Positions 23,427 through 54,009 of a stretch of DNA of 64,000 bases are shown in pieces. Positions within the stretch are counted from its first letter, which is position 1. Every line of letters begins with the position of its first letter. A program made the translations under genes and the position numbers. The notes beneath the pieces are model-generated. The model had not been told where the DNA came from and searched no databases. It saw nothing but the letters and a program-made list of their open reading frames with translations. Location: the NCBI RefSeq assembly GCF_000224145.3, contig NC_020167.2, forward strand, positions 6,773,083 through 6,837,082, written 5' to 3'. This DNA comes from Ciona intestinalis (lineage: Eukaryota > Chordata > Ascidiacea > Phlebobranchia > Cionidae).

Positions 23427-24476
23427 CTTTAGAGCGGAAATAACTGGTTACAACAGTCTGTTCAGTGTATCACCAAAACCTTTCACACTAAAGTAAAGCT
23501 TATGCTTACCTTCTATATATTTTCTTGTGAAAATCAAAAAAATTTCTCCCACTACAATAATCAGCAAGTCTTCATTTTAAGCACCAGGTCAGCTCGTTCT
23601 ACGCTCAACTGTTCTTTTGTATTGCTAAAATCCAGCCGTGAATGCTGTAAAACTACTCCATAGTGTAAGTACGATCGAACAAGTCATTTCTCCTTACAGT
23701 TGCGTCAGCCATTTCTAAAGCTCTACAGTTCAGCAACCCTGGAAAAACCGGACTGGACCGGTTAGACACAAGTGTACAATCTGCGTCATCGGGGAATTCA
23801 CCAACAGTTCTTGGGCAAAACAACTTGAATTCAGCCTCACTTTGCAGTTGCTTATTAACCAGTTACTCGATTCATTGAACCGTTACAAAGTACATACATA
23901 CATAAATACAATGGAATACCACTCTGCATATGCTGACTGTTTTTAGTGCAGGCGCTTGCTGTACCTACATAAAACAAAACACAACCATAAAGCGATTGGA
24001 GAAAAATAGCTGTAAAGATTTCATCTGGTAGACACCGGAGTAAACTGGTCTAAGGCCTACTGAATAATTTATACTTGCCTTACGCTAAGCTATATGCCTT
24101 TGCTAAGAACGCGCACCGTTTATCTTTTCTGCTTAACATAATTGAAGTAAGCGCCTGTATTAATTGCACAACGTAACATCGTGAACAATAACAAAGGAGC
24201 ATATCCGATGTCTGGCTACAGCTTGACGATCTCTCGCTTCGTTACTGTTGGCACTGTAGCCTACAGCAGTATTAGATGGCTGCGGTTAAACTAACTCACT
24301 CAATATTTAATTTTGTTCTCCAATGCTGGATAAACTGTGTTTACGAACAGCCTGCGGTCTTAACATGGGCTTTCTTTCAAACGGGAGTTGTATGCTTATA
24401 CATGGTAAGCGACAACATTATTGTGCATTAACAAAGTCAATACTGTACATATTGACATATGCAACGTGTAGTTTTG

Positions 24477-24632
24477 TAGTATATTAGGCTCGGGTAAAAT
24501 GGGACACCTTTTCATTTCATTTTTTCGTATGGTAGTGAAAAAGAATCATTCAAAGAATTATAAAACCGTATCCTTACGGCTTCCATAGACCTCTGTTAAT
24601 GCTTAAAACATTATCGGGTATCTGTATAACAT
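24477..24632 (+). mobile_element. Inverted-repeat element (MITE-like), right end worn
   Basis: Starts AGGCTCGGGTAAAATGGGAC and continues with AATTATAAAACCGTATCC and CCATAGACCTCTGTTAAT. The right terminus is diverged. Confidence 0.75.
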
Positions 24633-24901
24633 ATGTAGCCTACTGGATTTGCAAACCTCCAATATCTGACTAACTCCTGGAAACGTTTTGTAAATGACTT
24701 TAAAACAAGCACAAGCTGTGTAGGTTGTTAAGTTGATTCCAATTTTACACTCCAGCATGTGGTTAATGCAACCAATAGACACTCGATCTTATAATGTCAC
24801 GCTCTACTTAAGTTGGTCCCTAAGGTTCAAGAAATAAAATATTCCTATCGTACAGTAACTTGTTACGATCGAGTTCAAAAACTTTCTTTAGAAACTCGTG
24901 A

Positions 24902-25080
24902 TATGGTAGGATGGGGGAAGATGGGACACCTTTTCATTTTATTTTCTTTCAATTTGGTAGTAAACAAAGAACATTTAAAATATTATAAAACCGTATCCTC
25001 ACAACTCAAATAAACCGTGGTTAATTGTTTTCATATTATGTGCGAAATGCGTCACATCTCTTTCCAGCACCCTACCATAT
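24902..25080 (+). mobile_element. Inverted-repeat element (MITE-like)
   Basis: Left terminus GGTAGGATGGGGGAAGATGG, core TTTGGTAGTAAACAAAGAAC, and a weaker right end AGCACCCTACCATA. Confidence 0.8.
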
Positions 25081-25424
25081 TTTGCATAGCTTACAACTGC
25101 TAATTTATTGAACTATCAGGGTGCATATAGCCTATGTATTAAATAAATATGTTAAAAATGACAGACTTTGGATTACAATCTTGGGACCCACATACGTTAG
25201 AAAAGTCAGGCAGCGCGTTAGGCCCTACAAAAACCACAACCTTTAGAGTTTGGACTACAAGCGATCGCTGAAGCCATGGCGACCTACATTACTGTTACGT
25301 ACCTCTAACGTTAACACTATCAGAATAGCTGAATACTGTTTTTAGATGTCCCCGTAATTTTGATTTTGGAGTAATTACCCATTGGTACTTACCTATTATT
25401 TTTTATGGGTGGCAGCCTGGGAAA

Positions 25425-25535
25425 CCCTTAAACATCACTAGATTGGGGTAAAAAGACAGTAATGCCCCACGCCCACAATAGCGGACGCGTTTAAAACGAG
25501 CATTTGGCCATTGCGCCACTGGCCAAACAAAACAC
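25425..25535 (-). mobile_element. SINE-head-like fragment
   Basis: The minus strand reads CAGTGGCGCAATGGCCAAATG followed by a stretch ending in CTATTGTGGGCGTGGGGCAT. This resembles the tRNA head and the GTGGGCGT stretch of the local SINE. Diverged. Confidence 0.4.
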
Positions 25536-25616
25536 ATAGTTTTAAACTGATCAAAGAGTTTCTGGATTAACTATTTAGTAGTAAGTACCAACAACAACAA
25601 ACGTAGAAGCAACATT

Positions 25617-25622
25617 TTTATT
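25617..25622 (-). terminator. Poly(A) signal AATAAA directly after the RPL30 stop
   Basis: AATAAA begins at the base after the TAA stop codon of RPL30, implying a 3' UTR of only a few tens of bases. Confidence 0.6.
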
Positions 25623-28600
25623 TTAATCGCCACCAGTTCCTGCACCGGCAGAAGGAGCTGGCATGCTTCTAATGATGTCACTGTCACCTGTATAACAAAT
25701 TATGATTAGTTTATTATTTACATATTACAGTAGGATTGGGGAAGACGGGACATTTTTACCACTTAATATATCAATATACTAATCGTGTTTCAAACAACCA
25801 ACAACGGTCTATGGGAGTCGTGAGAATACGGTTTATAATTCTTTGAATGTTCTTTGTTCACTACCAAATGAAACGAGAAAATAGAATAAAAAGGTGTCCC
25901 ACTTTCCCTCAACCTACTATATGCTGAAAATATAGAGTAATTGTGTAAAAGTCTGGACAAATTGTCCCCAAGTCTTAAAGCTGCAAATAAAACAAATATT
26001 TATCTCAGTAGTTATAACTTGGTGTTATATTTTAGCTTCATATAAAAACAACTGCCTGTGATGGATTAACACAGCAATTATTATGCATGAAGCAAGCTAT
26101 ACACAATATCAACATTAGGAAATACACTTTACAAATGTCTTCCAAATGTTATGCCTTCCAAATTATGTTACTTATTTCAGCCAACGTACCAAGATCCAAC
26201 AACTGTTGTTAGAACTTATAACATACGGGTCTGGTTTTGTACACAGTGTACCCACTTATCACATATTTAACATTATTGGAGACACCTGTGTCATTACGGG
26301 TATCTGTATCGAGCATCAAACCCGTTATCCTTCAGTTAAAATGATAGCATCACTAAGCCACAACTCTAATAGCTATACAGGTAAAAGAACAATTCTTTTA
26401 ATGTTAACATTTTAAAAGCAGAACAAAAAGTGTTTGTAAGCCTCACCTGGGTCTGTTATAGACAGCGTACACACTCTGAAGTATTTACCACAAGCTGTGC
26501 CAAGCTCAATGTTGTTTCCAGTGTAATGGTGGACACCAGTTTTTGCCAGCATGGCGTAGTACTCAATCTCAGATTTCCTATAAAAGAAAACATATATTTT
26601 TCTCTGTACAAGAACAAAGCAAAGCTGTATGACTGAAAGTAACACAAGTAGTTAATCTTTGTTAGAACTTTTTTATCTTCAAAATCAGCGGTTTTATGTA
26701 CAAATGTACTGTAAAAATTTTAATGTGATCCTTTCTGAACCTGATCTTAAAACAAATCATTGTTAATTATAACCATTAACCTAAGGCATAATAACATAAT
26801 TAAATTTCATACACCAGAATTTAAATAAAAGTTGATGAACGTATTGCATGTTATATTAGATGTTTATTCTTCATATTCATCTGGTTCATCATCACCGTCA
26901 ACTTCCTCGTTTTCAACCGCGAGTCGTTCAAGTTCTTTCTGCAACTCAATCTCATCAATGTCCGTCACAATTTTCGGAGCCAATTTAACATTGAAAGTCC
27001 CATCCGCATCTTTTATCGTCTCCTCAATCGCATCCAGTGCTTTCTGCAGAACTTCCAAGCCAAGATTCCTGTCCAGAGATTGAGTTGTGAGAACATAGAG
27101 TGGAGGGGCGATGAGGTTTATCTTGATATTATGCTCTTCGCTTGCACATTCTAGACCTTTCTTCAAAGCTCGCTTGACCGCATCCACGCCTTCATATGCG
27201 TAACATGAAACTTCCACATCCGATCGAATCTTCATCGCTTGTGGAGTGAGTCTTCGTTTGATATTCTTCAGCAGAACATCTTTCTCAGTGTCTGTGATGT
27301 CCAGCTCATCTAGAATCTGAGGTTCATCAACAGCTCGTTTGAAACTATCATAAGAAGCCGGGTATTTCTCATTAGGACGCTTATAGGTTTTATCAAAGCT
27401 CCAAGCGGTGCGCTCAAATAGATCTTCAAAATCTACCTCCACCCCTGCCTTATGTAGAAGTTCAACAGTGTGGCGTAAGATGCTGTGCACACATTTTGCT
27501 TTGGAGTATTTGTTCTCGCATTTCTTTGCCTCTTCTGGCGAAACACGACGCTTGGAAAGATCGATATATCCTTTCTCTGTATCGACTCTAATCACGACCA
27601 CACATTCATCTCTTCCAACACGAATCAATTTATTAATCGACCGAATTCTTCTTCTTGACAATTCACTCAACAGGATCATTCCTTCTATATTGTTGTACTC
27701 AAGTAAGCGAACATAAGCTCCCATCTCAGCAATAGATTGCACATTCACCATCACCACATCTTCAACTTCTGGAAACTTTTCAGAATAGAATCGACAAGAT
27801 ACCGCCATATTTAGGCTCGCAATATTACCTAATTACATGAACTGCAGAAATTTAAGCGATTACAAAATTTAAAAATAAATCATCATCTTTGACCTTTCAT
27901 AACCTATTGCAATAACCTCTCTCAAGCCAATATTTCTAAACAATTTATCCAATACATATTTACTGAGTAGAAACCGCTGTTATATCTAAAACATAAACAT
28001 CCACTTACTGAGATGGTCATTCGATAATACAACTATAGTAGTACCAGTTCTAAATATAAACTATTCTTATTCTACACAGTAAGTTAGTAGCAAACAATAT
28101 AGCAGACATCACACAGACCAAAATATCTCGTCCGAGCACCTAAAAAACATGCACAAAACACGCCTTTTCATTCAAGCAACAATCTTTATATTTAATTCAG
28201 TTTGTGCTCGCAGAAAGATTTTTTTCCGGTGTGGAATAAATATTTTACTTTAATCTTATAAATGTTGTCTGGTGGACCTTTCGCGATTATTCTGATATTG
28301 CGCGGCCCTTTAAAAATCAAAAACTGCTATAGAAAAAATGCAAAAAGCACACCAACAAAAGAAAAAGCAGAAAGCTTTTTATTTATTTACAATCATTGCT
28401 GTACATTGTGGAGCCTCTTAAAACTAGTGTAAAGACCCTTAGTCAACGAACCCCAGTTAGGAAACCGCTAACTTGTATTATATTGAAGCTACCATATTGT
28501 ACAGACTACAAACTAGCCAATGTTTCATGTCATTCGGTGCACCAACTGATGAAGTACAGTAAGCACAAATGAATAAACATGAATTAATTTACCTTCTACT

Positions 28601-29306
28601 TTTACCGACTTGAAACATTGATTACAATCCGGCCTTATTCCAAAGGAATTTAAATAATATCAAATAAACACCAACCTCAAAGATGGACAGTTTGAGGCAA
28701 GGATGACAAGTTTTGCTTTGCCTTGTCTCAACATACGAAGTGTTTGTCGATATCCAAGGTTGTATTTACCACTCTTCATAACAAGACGAAGACGGGAGTT
28801 GATATTTTCCAAAGCCTTTTTCTATAAAGCATGAAATATTATGACACTCATTCCATTATGTTTTATTTTCCTTCAATGTAATATTATGACACTTATTATA
28901 ACCGAAATAAATTCTGCTAATCGGACTCTAATCTGGTGCTCATAATAGTTGAATGATTCTTGTGTTAAGAAATATAGCAAGGATTCATTGCTACAAAAAT
29001 GTATTAAAAAATCCCCAAAAATATAGTCCAACTAAATGTTACACAAGATATTCTATTTGAAGAAAAGACTAATGATGCAAGTTAGGCAAAATATATATCT
29101 CTTATATAACAATTGGTTGGGCTTTTGTTCTGTTACGTTTTCATAACACTGGACCCTATGTCTAATTTCTGTTTACTTGAAATTTTAACATCAGCTAGGC
29201 AGTAATTTTATAAAGAAACAATATATTAACAAATACGGTCATTTAAACAACAATATGGCTTTAATTTTAATTAATTCAAACAGAAACTAACCTGTTTCTT
29301 GACCAT
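25623..29306 (-). CDS. RPL30: 60S ribosomal protein L30 (eL30), 4 coding exons
   Basis: Exons: 29292-29306 (MVKKQ), 28676-28821, 26447-26577, 25623-25687. They join in frame to 118 aa (human 115). Nearly every block matches eL30: [94 protein letters not shown]. It is a cytosolic component of the large ribosomal subunit. The second coding intron (26578-28675) contains a complete EIF2S1 gene on the same strand. The first coding exon is tiny, so an upstream non-coding exon is possible but not needed. Confidence 0.97.
25724..25922 (-). mobile_element. Inverted-repeat element (MITE-like), full length
   Basis: In RPL30 intron 3. Termini are CAGTAGGATTGGGGAAGACG and TTCCCTCAACCTACTATA, with the core ACAACGGTCTATGGGAGTCG. 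Confidence 0.85.
26863..26868 (-). terminator. AATAAA overlapping the EIF2S1 stop codon
   Basis: The last codons GAA GAA TAA A contain AATAAA spanning the stop. If used, the 3' UTR would be about 15-25 bases. Confidence 0.45.
26864..27808 (-). CDS. EIF2S1: Translation initiation factor eIF2 subunit alpha, intronless, nested in RPL30
   Basis: An uninterrupted frame of 314 aa (human 315) with an ATG start at 27808. The N-terminal S1/OB fold ([34 protein letters not shown]) is followed by [15 protein letters not shown]; the Ser of SELS is the regulatory phosphosite equivalent to human Ser51. Then [68 protein letters not shown] and the acidic tail [13 protein letters not shown]. Known role: part of the ternary complex that delivers initiator Met-tRNA to the 40S subunit; kinases such as PERK and GCN2 act on that Ser. 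The lack of introns and the position inside a ribosomal protein intron suggest origin by retroposition. The intact frame suggests function. Confidence 0.96.
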   Translation of the reverse strand: MAVSCRFYSEKFPEVEDVVMVNVQSIAEMGAYVRLLEYNNIEGMILLSELSRRRIRSINKLIRVGRDECVVVIRVDTEKGYIDLSKRRVSPEEAKKCENKYSKAKCVHSILRHTVELLHKAGVEVDFEDLFERTAWSFDKTYKRPNEKYPASYDSFKRAVDEPQILDELDITDTEKDVLLKNIKRRLTPQAMKIRSDVEVSCYAYEGVDAVKRALKKGLECASEEHNIKINLIAPPLYVLTTQSLDRNLGLEVLQKALDAIEETIKDADGTFNVKLAPKIVTDIDEIELQKELERLAVENEEVDGDDEPDEYEE

Positions 29307-32300
29307 CTTGCTCGTGTGTTGTTGGTAGTGATGTAGAGCAACGAAACCTTTAAGTTAAGTACACCACATCATAAAAACGTCATTTTAATAGAAAATTCCA
29401 TGCAGAATTAACATAAACTAAGTTTAGGTTTATCCAGAAACATACCTTGCTGACTTCTCACACGCCGCACTCAAAAAGGAGAGGTCAGAGTTCGCCATTT
29501 CTTTGGTGGCGACAAAATTGCATCATCAACACGTTGTATATTTATTCGTCCCCGTTTCAAATATATGGTCTCTAAATAATAATGTACTGGTCAACGCGTA
29601 AAAATATTTCAGTAATGTTTATAATATACGCCAACTCGGGCCTCCTAATTACTTAATTTAAGTTTAAAGCAGCTTGGCGCAAATCTGAATTTAAAATACT
29701 ATACTGCCTTTTTTAAATTTCCCAGACAGGCAAAAAATAAAACCAATCTATTCGGGCTAAAGGTTTAAATCTCTTTGGGTTAAAAGTCTTGTGAACTTTT
29801 TATTATTAATGTTCAAAGCAAGTATTAGATTGCTAACCATTTTTTTTATAAAATGTTGTTTCTATGTTGGTGTTTTTCTACAGCGCGATTCGTTTTCCTT
29901 TACCGCATACTTTCGTGAGGTAAGACGCCGAGCTGGTGTGACGAAATCGGTTTAACGGTAGTTTGTGGAATCTCTTCAGATAGGTTCATTTTATAAATAA
30001 ACATTAAAAGGTATATAAATAAATTAACCAATGCTTAAAAATTATTATTAATTATATACAGATGCGTCGTTTATAAAACAAGTAGATATTTTGGCTTTCA
30101 AAAGGCGAAATGTTTCTTTACTCAATTGATATTTTGTTTCATAAAATAGGCCAAATGCACAGTCATAGTCTCCTGAGGTTCAGTGGGTACATAAAGCAGT
30201 AGACCGTATAATCATGTAGGTAAGCTACGATCGATACACGGGTTCGTTTCGTTGCTTATGCTCTTCAATTATTTATTCCCATCTCTTTCCCTTGTTCAGC
30301 GCTTATATATCGGTTGCAAAATAGCAAGCCTCATGACGGGAGCATCGTTTTGTTAGTAAGAGAGAAATTAGCAAACAGCAAACAAGCGTAGATTAAATGT
30401 AAGGATATAACTTCGTTTTGTGAGTTATAAGTTAAGTTCTCGAATTGTTTCATATAAATGTAATCATCAGGCATCTATTTTCCGATTACTTCTACAAAGC
30501 CACTGCAAGAAATGTTTATAAAAGCGGGACTTCCGTTAATATTTTTCTAAAGAAACAGTTCATTAAAAGTGCAATAAACAGCAAAGTGCTATGTATATGC
30601 GTAGATGTTATCTACAGGATAGCTAAATGTCGCACTAAATGTCGAGTCCAGTTCACAATGCTGTAACATACAACTGAAGAATGACATAGTGGGGTGGGGT
30701 AAGATGGTACATGTTTTCATTCTATTTTCTTGTCTCAATTGGTAGTAAACAAAGAACATTTAAAGAATTCTAAAGCCGTATCTTCACGACTCCAATAGAC
30801 TGTTGGTAATCTGTTAAAAAACACGATCAGGATACTCGGATATTATGTGGTAAAGGTGTCCCGTCTTCCCCCAGTACTATATTTATATCATAAGTTTTCA
30901 GTTTCAATAGTTTCGCTACATAAGCAGCAAATCCCGTGCCATCAAATATAATTCCATATAACACAGGCTTTAGATTTAAAAGCACAATGCTGGTCGTTCA
31001 CAATCAATAAGATCAATATAAAAACCTTTATGTGAAATGAGCTGCGCTGTTTCATGGAATACATTTTCACCACATTTCGGTCAAAATAACCTTCTGTGAA
31101 TTATAATACAGCTGTTTGAAAGGTTCACGTCACGCGTCGTTACCAAAGTTTGAGGCATGTTGTTACGCTTGGTTGTCAATGTGTGTCACTGCAGAAGTAA
31201 TAAGTCCATCAAAGTTTTTGTTATTCAGAGTATTTTCCCAAATTACCAAAGGTTTTGCTTACAGCTGTATGATTGTATCGTATTTATCTGTGTACATTAC
31301 AAAGTCTTGTTGAAAAGTAAGTACTAACCATTTAACCGGATTAAATACCTTATGTATTTTCCCACTATAGCAACGCTTTCATGGTTTCAGGAGCGCATAT
31401 TGGAGAAAACGGGTTTGAATATTCGAGCAAACAAGGGCGGTCACAAAATAAAGATTAAGGAGACTGAAAACAAACAAAGCGACGGCTTTCATTCTTACCT
31501 AAGGCACAGCTCTCATGGCGACCGAGAAGTCAAAATTCTCGAGTTCGCACAAGTCTCGAAATACACGCTTCAGTAAAATTAAATGCAGATTTCGCGTGAA
31601 ACAAAACGTTTCAAGAAATATAATTCGTATCGAACGCAACCGGGGTTCTGTATTTACCGTTGCTGTGATATTTACTTTATAACCGCTTAACAATAACAGC
31701 GTACGTAATACCGAATCAAATAATGGCATTTAATTGGCGACTTTGTAAGACATGTTCGACTCAAAATAGGTTCGGCTGCCTTGAGCATATTTCAAGCATG
31801 AAATAAAACTTTGTTTCACCATAACCAACCGTTTACGGTTAATTATTCTAAATCTAATTAATTAGTTACAGCGCTTTCGCTAAAACAACGGAAAATATAT
31901 AGGTATGGTGTTCAGACTAGGACGTTTAGTTTGTAATCGACAGCTTATATAGGTGTAACTTAACGACCAACGTAGTCTTGCGTTTTGCAACACTATTTTT
32001 ATAGTTTGTGATTTTAAAGAAACAGGATATGACCTTACGTTGTTGTTGGGGTCACTTATATTTGTCACCACTCATACCAAAACCTTAAGAGTCCGTATCC
32101 TTTCAGATCAATTCATTATTTGCGGTTTGAAAATCCCGGTTGATTGTGTATAGCGAATTGATTAATATCGTGCGTTTTTGCATATTAATTGCGGTTATAT
32201 CTATGTCTTTATTTATGTTTTGTTTGGTGTTAAGTTATGGTAAATATCATGGTCGTTTTGTTATTATGGCAAAAAGCGTTGATGTCAAACCATTAGTAAA

Positions 32301-33209
32301 GTAGCATACTGATGTTAAGTTGCTTCGTCATTTTCAATTTTCATTGAGGTACGTGGAGTCTTTCGATCAATGAAGTAATCAACGAAACCTATATTCTTTC
32401 GTCTATGACCGAGCTGCGTTCAAGGCAGTTACTTTTTGAGACGTAAGGGCATTTGCAATATCGATCATCAATATTGCAGGCGCTTTTTCTCTGCGAGCAA
32501 CGGACCTTCTGGGGCACTTTAGTACGAACGATGCTGTGTTGTTGCTGGTAGCTTCGGGCTATATTTACTTGGCTGTCAGTTACAACAGTGAATAGAGGAG
32601 AGTTGATATAATTGTATGGTTAGCCACGTAACAGTCGACGCATTAAACAAAACCTGTCACAAACAGACTTCGGTAGCACCGAATTAAATAATATTAGTTG
32701 TATAGGCTTTACAGTATCTTAAGTATCGGAAACTTTTAAGATAGCAGATAACCGGACGTGAGTCATTCGATAAATGATGTGTTAACAAAAGAAAGTTGAT
32801 GTTATTTATCGCAGTATAGAAATACAGACGTACAAACGTTCGATACATTCGACCGTTTTCCTTTATGTTATTATATTGTGATACTATTGTATTGAATAGT
32901 GCGTCACCATACGTGAATGCGACTTAAAATCGTCAAAATGCCGCGTGTTCATAACGAGACGATTGTAGGGAGTATTACAGAGTAAAAGAAATTTTAGTTC
33001 AGCCTTCATTACCCTACGGTAAAATGTTGCAACGGCTTGGAAATCGATTTTTAAATATGGCCAGCTTGTGGCGTTTGAATCTCGTATGGATTAATTTCCT
33101 TCATCAGGGATTTACATTTGAACCTTTTAATATATAGGTTTGTTCAATATTCGACCAAGTTATACCGCTGTAGTTGCTGATCAACTAAAGTTAGCGTGGA
33201 AGCAAGGAG
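29307..33209. other. Intergenic between RPL30 and synaptotagmin; likely control region
   Basis: RPL30 and synaptotagmin diverge from this 3.9-kb stretch, so it should hold both promoters and perhaps non-coding 5' exons of synaptotagmin. I see no coding exon with recognisable homology. It holds one inverted-repeat element; the rest appears unique. Confidence 0.5.
30685..30892 (+). mobile_element. Inverted-repeat element (MITE-like), full length
   Basis: Termini TAGTGGGGTGGGGTAAGATGG and GGTGTCCCGTCTTCCCCCAG, core TTGGTAGTAAACAAAGAAC. Confidence 0.85.
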
Positions 33210-37388
<4,179 letters not shown>

Positions 37389-38162
37389 AGTTTTCAACAG
37401 GAAGTTTTTTCTTGTAATAACTAAAGCGGTTAGAAACTCGCCGCTTACCTAAACATGTAGTAAAAACGTAGATCAGCTGAGACAACAATTTCACAAGTTC
37501 CACATATATATATTCCTGCACTTCGACACTCAAACCTCCACGGCAAGATTGCTTTTTCCTATTTATTTATTCCGAGCTGTATAGTCAGTACAACGAATCC
37601 GAATTTCTGCAAGCTTGCTTAACGCTTCAAATGTCTTAAATTGTCGTTCGTGGTTATCAATGTTATCGTTACCACGGGTACATGAATATTTCGTGCAATC
37701 AATGTCGTTAGATCGTAATCGAATGTTGTAGACTGTACTGCCCGCTAACCCTTTTCCGAATATATGTTATCCGTCCACTAACACAACACATTGACGCAAT
37801 CTATTACTTTAAAATGTCACCGCAAAGGCACTTGACATACGAAAAACAGCGGTAAACAGACGCACATTCAAGAAATTGTATCCGTATGGTTAACCATTGT
37901 CGTAGCAGTGTTTCCTGTTAATTTCAAGAAAAACACAATAACAACAACAACAGTATCTCAAAATGGCCATTTAGATTAGGTTATCGTGTAGTTACATTGG
38001 CTTATCAGAGAAAGCACTCGGTCCAGCAAACCCGTTGGCCGGATAAGAAACGGTGCATGTAAAATCAATATATCGAGCGCTGATCGATATTAAAGAAATT
38101 AGATTTGCATTGCCCTTTACTCTGCAGCTTTAATATTCGCTTTGTAAAATTACTGGTCTCCA

Positions 38163-38168
38163 AATAAA
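38163..38168 (+). terminator. Possible poly(A) signal for synaptotagmin
   Basis: AATAAA about 780 bases after the stop codon. Other AT-rich sites further on are possible. Confidence 0.3.
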
Positions 38169-39569
38169 AGCTCTGCTCGAATGCATAATTTTGTGTATAC
38201 CACAAAACTAAATCTAACCGGATCCCAAACCGCATTTTACTGGTTCTGTATAGCCAACCGCTAAGTCATGCCATAGGCAAATACGTCATGATTAAATTTG
38301 GCGTGTCGTATGTCATCAAGATGATGTATGACCATACCCATGTCGTCTATGTTATATAAGCCTAGTTTGTGCATCGTACGTCGCTGTAGATCGAATTTCA
38401 TTGGCTTGATTCAGAATTCCCACCGGTGTAAGATTGCGTTTTCTCCTTGTTGCTTTTTATTTGATCAATATTCTGCTCTGTTCCTTGTATAGTTTCTTTA
38501 TAATCTTCCCATGTCGTCACATGTCATTATTTATCTGCTTTATTATAAGACTACGAAACCCTTCAGTTTTCTTTGCTTTGCCACGATAGTAACTTCTGCG
38601 TAGTTATATCACAACTATGTGTCTACGAACTGTTCTGTACATAAGTGAACGTACATGTTTATCAACGGTGTGCAGCATTTGGTTGGGAATATCGTAAGGG
38701 TGCATAACTTTCTTCTTATTTTATGCAAGTCTTTTGGTCTGTTGGTTTTAGTGTTGTGACGGTTTGGGTTTGTGGGTGTTTTTAGTGGTCATGAATCATG
38801 ATTTCAATTTGCACACAGCTCTGATTTTACCACCCTAATTGGGGTGGGTGTAAAAACTGAGCTTTTAGTAACTGTACATAACTTGGTTGTCGTCAGGTAG
38901 TTGTGTACACCGTAATGTTTATGTATGAAGTACTTTGCCGTAGAAAAGCAAATATAGGTAAATCCAATCAGTACATTGCAGTAACTTTTGTATATTTATG
39001 AATATCAGCTTCTTTATGTTACTTTGTGGTTCGTTTACTCCTGATATAACTCGTCGTAACTGAATAACTAACCGTGCACTTTTATCTTCATTTTCACCAT
39101 TTATGTCGTAACACACGAGTCAACGTCACAATAATGTCGATATTCGACCACGAAATAAAGCTCCCAAAGCTAACATGAATTCCGGGTCACCTTTGTTAAT
39201 TTTAGCATAAAAACCCAGGTCGTGTTAACATGACAACACAGGTCACAAGCTGTTGCGAACAGGGAATTTTAAGACCTTAAACTTCCGGGGCGAGAAATTG
39301 GTTCAGATGAAACGGTTTCATTTATTGCAAACTGGGTTTAAACGTATCAAAAATCCTCCTAAAATTCAGCGCTGCCATTGTACTACCATAGCCTAACAGA
39401 ACCTATGTCCTGTTTTATTAGGTCGTAGAAGAAATTGGAAGAACGTAGTTAAAGCGACTCAATTTTCCGTGGTACAAGATGAAACCACTGAAAAACTTTT
39501 TTTTGTGATTAGTTTCATCTTTTAAAAATCACTTTGGCGCACTTGGGTGCCATTAGAATGATAAAACGA

Positions 39570-39575
39570 TTTATT
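39570..39575 (-). terminator. Probable poly(A) signal AATAAA for DDX46
   Basis: AATAAA on the minus strand about 113 bases after the DDX46 stop codon. Confidence 0.5.
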
Positions 39576-39687
39576 TCGGTTAGCGTTTTACTCAGTAATT
39601 TCAATTCACGATAAACGTAATTTTTGTTTTACAAACAAACTGCAACCACAACGGGCAGTGATGAGACACGCATGGAAGACTTTTCCA

Positions 39688-53338
<13,651 letters not shown>

Positions 53339-53539
53339 TGTTAGAAAAAGATACTTCTATACAGCCTATAACGCAATTAAACTGCAGAATCTACAAGTTA
53401 AGTCTTTAAATATAACGTAAAAGTGGTAAAACATAGTAACATACATGTATTCTAAATTTCGCATTGTTCGCGAAATAGGAAAACGGGATTCCCCAGTTTC
53501 ATTACCAAAAGAAAAAGTTTTTCATAGAAACGAACGGCT

Positions 53540-53615
53540 GGGTAACGGGCCATTTCTAGCCTAAAACCCAGGTTATTGACAAGAACCTCACCCACACAGA
53601 ATAGAATAAAAGGTC
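53540..53615 (+). repeat. Dispersed repeat family 3, copy c
   Basis: Contains GCCTAAAACCCAGGTTATTG and GAACCTCACCCACACAGAAT, the best match to 7545-7680. Confidence 0.4.
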
Positions 53616-54009
53616 TTTTCTTCTCAACGCTACGAAACACTGACTTTTGCAGGTAATGTACAAATTTAAACAATTGATTGTTTTGGAAAGCAAATAATCC
53701 AACTTTAAATGTTGTTGGTATAAAGTATTTCATATGAGTGAGAGTTTGGGTGTGGGTTCCTCGGGAAAAATAGTAAAACACTGACCCATAGCTTGGATAG
53801 ATAGAATTAATATTTACTTTCACTGTACCAAGTGTTTTGCAAAAGACTTAAAACGCCAACGATGGTGGCAGCATCGAGCCGCTCCGATGTTGTAGCGAGA
53901 TATGTGATAACAAGAGTGTCGAAAACACTATGAAGGAAAGACGGAAAACCTTTAGCACATAATATCCAAAAATTCTTCTATTGCATCTATATTGTGTTGT
54001 TTATAGTTA

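Larger units (their letters stand above)
23427..25622. other. Intergenic between bestrophin and RPL30
   Basis: No supported coding exon. It should hold bestrophin promoter sequence at its left end. Two inverted-repeat elements and one SINE-head fragment are listed separately. The rest appears unique. Confidence 0.5.
37389..39687. other. Synaptotagmin and DDX46 3' regions (convergent genes)
   Basis: The two genes converge here. Much of 37389-39500 may be synaptotagmin 3' UTR; an AATAAA lies at 38163-38168. DDX46 ends with an AATAAA at 39570-39575 on its own strand. No coding exon or known repeat is evident. Confidence 0.5.

Noticed and set aside
27408-27716. Open frame of about 100 aa on the plus strand
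   Set aside because: Antisense shadow of EIF2S1.
27870-28030. Possible C/D snoRNA in the RPL30 intron (ATGATGA on the minus strand)
   Set aside because: No D box (CTGA) at a suitable distance and no terminal stem could be found.
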